Assembly: GCA_020630455.1 (NCBI GenBank)
Contig: JAHDBK010000108.1
Coordinates: forward strand, 1-9,623
Origin: Saprospiraceae bacterium
GTDB taxonomy: Bacteria > Bacteroidota > Bacteroidia > Chitinophagales > Saprospiraceae
Direction of reading: 5' to 3'
Length of the DNA stretch: 9,623 bases
The notes under the pieces were generated by a model, which worked only from the letters and a program-made list of their open reading frames with translations, ran no database searches and was not told the origin of the DNA. Numbering within the stretch: the first letter of the stretch is position 1; each line of letters starts with the position of its first letter. The translations under genes and the position numbers were made by a program. Positions 6,505 to 9,623 of the stretch are shown piece by piece.

Positions 6505-6876
6505 ATGGATTTTAGTATACCTAAAAAGTATGTATATGTAATGAGAGGAACCCAATGGATGTTTAAAATTGGTATCAGCAATGACCCAGCAAGAAGGGTG
6601 AAAGAAGTGGCTCACAAACCAAAGATCGTAGCACAATATTCGTTTCACTATAATATTGCAGATAGAGTTGAATCATTTTTACATATATTTTTTAAAGAGA
6701 GTAGGAGAGAAAGAAAGGGAAGTGGCAAAACAGAATGGTTTAGGTTGACTATTTTGGAATTATTGGTTCTGAAATTTTTATTAGTATTTTTTAAAATTCT
6801 TCATGAATTACTAAAATACTCTTTTATTATAGCAATAATTGTATTGATTATTTACTTATTTAAATATAGAAATTAA
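6505..6876 (+). CDS. Small GIY-YIG-like protein (T5orf172/MUG113 type) with hydrophobic C-terminal tail
   Basis: A 123-residue protein. The first 81 residues match the pattern of the T5orf172/MUG113 branch of the GIY-YIG fold: KKYVYVM (7-13, the GIY-like strand), KIGIS (21-25, the YIG-like strand), PARRVKEV (28-35, the conserved Arg), RVESFLHIFF (54-63, the conserved Glu and His) and a closing EWFRL (77-81). Whether it cuts DNA is unknown; many members of this branch have no known activity. Residues 83-98 and 105-119 are strongly hydrophobic and followed by KYRN, so the protein probably has one or two membrane segments, which is unusual for this fold. Its stop is only 3 nt before the thiolase start, so the two are probably co-transcribed and translationally coupled. 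The start is the first ATG of the frame. Confidence 0.75.
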   Translation: MDFSIPKKYVYVMRGTQWMFKIGISNDPARRVKEVAHKPKIVAQYSFHYNIADRVESFLHIFFKESRRERKGSGKTEWFRLTILELLVLKFLLVFFKILHELLKYSFIIAIIVLIIYLFKYRN

Positions 6877-6879
6877 AAA

Positions 6880-8094
6880 ATGAAAGAAGCATATATTATA
6901 GATGGTATTAGAACCGCAATAGGTAATTTTACTGGAACTCTATCTACAATTAGAACTGATGATTTGGCAGCAAAAGTAATAGAAGAGATTGTTAGTAGAA
7001 ATTCTAACATTCCAAAAGAAGCCTATGATGATGTGATTATGGGTTGTGCTAATCAGGCAGGAGAAGACAATAGAAACGTTTCAAGAATGGCATTACTGTT
7101 AGCGGGTTTACCTTATACCGTTCCCGGAGAGACGATTAATAGATTATGTGCCTCTGGTATGTCTTCGATTATACATGCTAATAGGGCTATAAAAGCTGGA
7201 GATGGTGATGTATTTATTGCAGGAGGAGTTGAACACATGACTAGAGGACCTTGGGTAATTTCAAAAGTTTCAAGGGCTTTTGGAAGAGATGCCCAGATGC
7301 ATGATAGTAGTTTTGGTTGGAGATTTGTTAATCCAAAGATGGAAAAAATGTATGGTACAGATGGCATGGGAAGAACTGCTGAAAATCTAGCTGAAAAATT
7401 TTCAATTTCAAGAGAAGATCAAGACTTATTTGCTTATAATTCTCAAATGAAAGCGGCGAAGGCAAAAGCAAGTGGAAGATTGGCAAAAGAGATTGTTGCA
7501 GTTGAAATTCCTCAAAGGAAAAAAGATTCTATTATATTTAATCAAGATGAATTTATAAAACCTAATACATCTTTGGAAGTTTTGGGAAAATTAAGACCTG
7601 CATTTAAAAAGAAAGAGGATGGCGGGTCTGTAACAGCAGGCAATGCTTCTGGATTGAATGATGGAGCAGCAGCTACTATTATAGCTTCAGATGTAGCAGT
7701 TCAACAATTTGGATTGAAACCATTAGCGAAAATTGTTAGTTCTGCAGTTGCAGGAGTAGAACCCAGAATTATGGGAATAGGTCCTGTTTATGCTTCTCAA
7801 AAAGCTTTGTCAAAAGCGGGATTGACTTTAGATGATATGGATATCATTGAATTAAATGAGGCCTTTGCTGTTCAAGTTTTAGCTTGTACTAGAGAATTAG
7901 GTCTAAAAGATGATGACCCTAGGATCAATCCAAATGGGGGAGCAATAGCTATTGGACATCCATTGGGCATGTCTGGTACTAGAATATTACATTCAGCAGC
8001 TTTAGAACTACAAGAACAAAATAAAAGATATGCCTTAGTTAGTATGTGTATAGGTGTAGGTCAAGGATATGCTACTATTATAGAAAGGGTTTAA
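6880..8094 (+). CDS. Acetyl-CoA C-acyltransferase (thiolase)
   Basis: Catalyses thiolytic cleavage of 3-oxoacyl-CoA to acetyl-CoA plus a shortened acyl-CoA (or the reverse condensation), in the cytosol. The 404 residues are the normal thiolase length. The nucleophile is C90 in NRLCASGMSS. NEAFA (326-330), H360 in GGAIAIGHPLGMSG (353-366) and C390 in CIGVGQG complete the active site. GVEHMTRGPWV (116-126) resembles the FadA/PcaF/PaaJ group of degradative thiolases more than short-chain biosynthetic ones, but the sequence alone does not settle chain-length preference. No other beta-oxidation gene is in the window; its only operon partner is the GIY-YIG-like gene. The start is directly after AAATTAAAAA, with no Shine-Dalgarno site. 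Confidence 0.95.
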   Translation: MKEAYIIDGIRTAIGNFTGTLSTIRTDDLAAKVIEEIVSRNSNIPKEAYDDVIMGCANQAGEDNRNVSRMALLLAGLPYTVPGETINRLCASGMSSIIHANRAIKAGDGDVFIAGGVEHMTRGPWVISKVSRAFGRDAQMHDSSFGWRFVNPKMEKMYGTDGMGRTAENLAEKFSISREDQDLFAYNSQMKAAKAKASGRLAKEIVAVEIPQRKKDSIIFNQDEFIKPNTSLEVLGKLRPAFKKKEDGGSVTAGNASGLNDGAAATIIASDVAVQQFGLKPLAKIVSSAVAGVEPRIMGIGPVYASQKALSKAGLTLDDMDIIELNEAFAVQVLACTRELGLKDDDPRINPNGGAIAIGHPLGMSGTRILHSAALELQEQNKRYALVSMCIGVGQGYATIIERV

Positions 8095-8100
8095 AAAAAA

Positions 8101-8130
8101 CAAAAGATAAAGAATATTCTTTATCTTTTG
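8101..8130. terminator. Perfect 30-bp palindrome between thiolase and RNase P RNA, bidirectional terminator
   Basis: The arms 8101-8115 and 8116-8130 are exact reverse complements (CAAAAGATAAAGAAT and its complement). It lies 6 nt after the thiolase stop and 3 nt beyond the P1 end of the oppositely oriented RNase P RNA. On the minus strand the hairpin is followed by a run of eight T, a strong terminator for rnpB. On the plus strand it can end the thiolase transcript. It shares an 18-bp core with 3915-3932. Confidence 0.8.
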
Positions 8131-8133
8131 AAA

Positions 8134-8467
8134 CAAATCGATAAGCCGGATTCTGTACTCTTAAAAGAGTGCTTGTCATTTATCTACGCTGCCTACCCCC
8201 CGATATCAGGCGAACAACCTTTAATTCCTAAGGAATACATCGGTGTACATGGCATTTCAACTCGTGGGGTTTATACCTAATTAATATTACTATTAACTAG
8301 CGTAAGCTCTTACCTTACGTTTTCACCTTTTCCTCTTTTGAGGTAGTTATTTTCTGTTACACTTTCCGTAATTTACTCTTTTGTAAATCCCCATCTGTTA
8401 GATGGCACGATGTTCTACGTTGTCCGGACTTTCCTCTTAAAAAAAATTTAAGCGACAAGCTGATTTG
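8134..8467 (-). ncRNA. rnpB: RNase P RNA, bacterial type A
   Basis: Catalytic RNA of RNase P, which removes tRNA 5' leaders. The minus strand carries the conserved core in order: GAGGAAAGTCCGGAC near the 5' end, then ACATCGTGCCATCTAACAGATGG, ACGGAAAGTGTAACAGAAA, GGTAAGAGCTTACGC, GAAATGCCATGTA, GGTAGGCAGCGTAGATAAATG, and ACAGAATCCGGCTTATCG at the 3' end. CAAATC (8467-8462) pairs with GATTTG (8139-8134) as P1, which I used to set the ends at about 334 nt. A CTTAAA/TTTAAG hairpin follows just before the GAGGAAAG core. The mature ends are uncertain by several bases. It begins 6 nt after the exchanger stop. I see no good promoter in between, so it may be processed from a joint transcript or use a promoter inside the exchanger gene. 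Confidence 0.95.
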
Positions 8468-8473
8468 AATTTT

Positions 8474-9418
8474 TTACATTTGAGATAATATTGATTGAAT
8501 TAGGAAGAAAACATAAAATACTAATAGTAAAGTTCCTTCCATTCTCGAAATCTTTTGCGTTAAGGTCATAAATGCTAAAAGTATGGTTAATCCTATCATT
8601 AAAGGTAGAGCAAAGGTCAATATGCTTGGTTCTATTATTAATACACCAAATAACCTAGAAATACCCATTACGCCATAAGTGTTGAATATATTTGAACCAA
8701 TTACATTGCCCACAGCTATACTTGATTGTCCTTTACGAGCGGCACTAATACTAACTGCAATTTCAGGCAGTGAAGTCCCTAATGCTATAACAGTTTGAGC
8801 AATAAAGCCTGAACTGATATTCATTATATCACTTATTACTTGTATAGCATCTATAGTAAATTTTGCACCTAGCCATACCAATAAACCAGCTAAAACTAAT
8901 AGACCATAATCTTTTGGTGTTGCCTTAGGGTTATTATTATCTTTTTTATCTCCGTCTTCTTTAAATGTATTTAAAAGAAATATAATAAGACAAGTAATGA
9001 GAATGAATGCTTCCCATAATTCAAAATTTTGGTCTGATACTAAGAACCAAAAAATAAAGGCTGAACCTACTAACATAGGCAAGTCCATTTCTTTGAAATT
9101 AACAGGAATCCTTTTAGCAAAAACAGCTACTAAACCTAGAACTAAGACAATATTGGTAATATTAGAACCTACTACATTACCTGTAACTATGGTTGTTAGC
9201 TCAGGTCTTCCTTGGCTTTCTGCTGCTAAAATCGAAGCAATGGAAGAAGCTAATTCTGGAAGAGAAGTACCAAATGCAACTACTGTTACACCAATTACAA
9301 ATGGTGAAACACCCCAAGAAAGTCCTATTTTTTCTGCTGAATCTACAAACCAATCAGAAGATTTTAATAAAACGGCAAGGGCTACTATAAATATAAGAAC
9401 TTGTATTAAAATTTCCAT
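8474..9418 (-). CDS. Calcium/sodium antiporter (CaCA family, YrbG-like)
   Basis: Inner-membrane exchanger of 314 residues with about ten hydrophobic segments, in the usual size range for YrbG-type bacterial CaCA proteins. It has the two inverted alpha repeats of the family: GTSLPELASSI (50-60) with GNVVGSNITNIVLVLG (80-95), and GTSLPEIAVSI (214-224) with GNVIGSNIFNTYGVMG (237-252). The likely ion-coordinating acidic residues are E55 and E219. A charged hydrophilic loop (152-170, KEDGDKKDNNNPKATPKD) separates the two halves. The counter-ion (Na+, H+ or K+) is inferred from the family only. Its own TACATTTG box lies 41 nt upstream, with a leader hairpin right before the start. RNase P RNA follows 6 nt after its stop. 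Confidence 0.93.
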   Translation of the reverse strand: MEILIQVLIFIVALAVLLKSSDWFVDSAEKIGLSWGVSPFVIGVTVVAFGTSLPELASSIASILAAESQGRPELTTIVTGNVVGSNITNIVLVLGLVAVFAKRIPVNFKEMDLPMLVGSAFIFWFLVSDQNFELWEAFILITCLIIFLLNTFKEDGDKKDNNNPKATPKDYGLLVLAGLLVWLGAKFTIDAIQVISDIMNISSGFIAQTVIALGTSLPEIAVSISAARKGQSSIAVGNVIGSNIFNTYGVMGISRLFGVLIIEPSILTFALPLMIGLTILLAFMTLTQKISRMEGTLLLVFYVFFLIQSILSQM

Positions 9419-9426
9419 GTTTATAA

Positions 9427-9450
9427 ATTGAGTTATAATTTTTACTCAAT
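9427..9450 (-). promoter_or_regulatory. Leader hairpin in front of the exchanger gene
   Basis: ATTGAGT (9427-9433) and ACTCAAT (9444-9450) are exact inverted copies around a 10-nt loop. On the minus strand the hairpin begins about 10 nt after the -7 box, so close to the predicted transcription start, and ends 8 nt before the start codon. There is no T tract, so it is not a terminator. It could stabilise the 5' end or bind a regulator, or be chance in A/T-rich DNA. Confidence 0.35.
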
Positions 9451-9459
9451 AAAAGTCTG

Positions 9460-9467
9460 CAAATGTA
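9460..9467 (-). promoter_or_regulatory. Candidate -7 box for the exchanger gene
   Basis: TACATTTG on the minus strand, an exact TAnnTTTG match and identical to the box ahead of the ABC-F gene. No TTTG is visible at -33; the zone is pure A/T. Confidence 0.5.
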
Positions 9468-9520
9468 TTAATATAATTTAATTAATAATATTTTTTTATA
9501 ATAATTAGCATTTTCATAAT

Positions 9521-9560
9521 AAAAAATCCGCTAATAGTTGACATCACTTATTAGCGGATT
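9521..9560 (-). terminator. Intrinsic terminator of the right-edge minus-strand gene
   Basis: AATCCGCTAATA (9525-9536) and TATTAGCGGATT (9549-9560) form a perfect 12-bp stem with a 12-nt loop. On the minus strand the stem runs into TTTTTT, a canonical terminator. It lies 21 nt after the stop of the partial reading frame at the right edge. Confidence 0.85.
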
Positions 9561-9581
9561 AGATATAAATTTTTAATATTT

Positions 9582-9623
9582 TTAAATCTTTATAAACTTC
9601 AATACTTCCACCTCTTCACCATT
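9582..9623 (-). CDS. C-terminal end of an unidentified protein (5' part outside window)
   Basis: The only minus-strand frame that stays open from the window edge reads NGEEVEVLKFIKI and then TAA, a short distance before a strong terminator, so it is very probably the 3' end of a gene. Thirteen residues do not identify a family. An ending of this style, with a turn followed by alternating hydrophobic strands and a Lys-rich end, is also seen in type IX secretion C-terminal sorting domains of Bacteroidota, but that is only a suggestion. Confidence 0.55.
   Translation of the reverse strand, partial: NGEEVEVLKFIKI

Noticed and set aside
6415..6648. Open frame on the minus strand overlapping the GIY-YIG-like gene
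   Set aside because: The opposite plus-strand frame has clear domain motifs and tight spacing to the thiolase; the minus frame has none.
7113..7367. Minus-strand open frame within the thiolase
   Set aside because: Antisense shadow covering the active-site region of a clear thiolase.
8475..8482. TACATTTG on the plus strand between RNase P RNA and the exchanger
   Set aside because: It matches the -7 consensus but overlaps the exchanger stop codon and would only drive antisense RNA; most likely chance.
8997..9431. Long plus-strand open frames (144 and 65 codons) opposite the exchanger
   Set aside because: Antisense to the alpha-1 repeat and neighbouring membrane segments of the exchanger; no recognisable protein, and the exchanger motifs are unambiguous.

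Overview
The window is strongly AT-rich and reads as a chromosomal segment of a Bacteroidota bacterium, probably from a marine or Cytophagales-like lineage; I cannot fix the genus. The support is the TAnnTTTG type of -7 promoter box ahead of several genes, little Shine-Dalgarno use, the Bacteroidota-style protein families, and long A/T-only hairpin terminators. Most genes are housekeeping genes.

Left part (1-3942, all minus strand): a 3'-truncated ABC-F (Uup-like) ATPase gene runs off the left edge. Upstream of it lies a complete tail-specific (Prc/Tsp-type) S41 protease with its own hairpin terminator. Next is a 309-nt A/T-rich gap that ends in a perfect 40-bp palindrome overlapping the stop codon of the next gene.

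Middle (3943-5967, minus strand): an ArsC/Spx-like thioredoxin-fold protein is followed, with no spacer (TAAATG), by a 554-residue PlsB/PlsC-type glycerolipid acyltransferase. They look like a two-gene operon.

Divergent intergenic region (5968-6504): this holds the most unusual structure in the window. It contains two nested, protein-free, palindromic mobile elements. The outer element (6010-6328) has a perfect 13-bp start to a roughly 41-bp imperfect terminal inverted repeat and is flanked by TTA on both sides. Inside it sits a 160-bp, almost fully self-complementary element (6053-6212) with 17-bp perfect ends and a 5-bp ATTAA duplication. Removing the inner copy restores an outer element of about 154 bp. 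The outer element's left end reaches the presumed -33 zone of the ArsC-like/acyltransferase promoter.

Right part (6505-9623): on the plus strand, a small GIY-YIG-like (T5orf172/MUG113-type) protein with a hydrophobic C-terminal tail is 3 nt ahead of a thiolase gene. The thiolase converges on the RNase P RNA gene (minus strand), with a perfect 30-bp palindrome between them. RNase P RNA starts about 6 nt after the stop of a minus-strand Ca2+/Na+ exchanger gene. At the right edge are the last 13 codons and the terminator of another minus-strand gene.

I see no defence system, CRISPR array, tRNA or transposase gene. The nested miniature elements are the best candidate for something undescribed.
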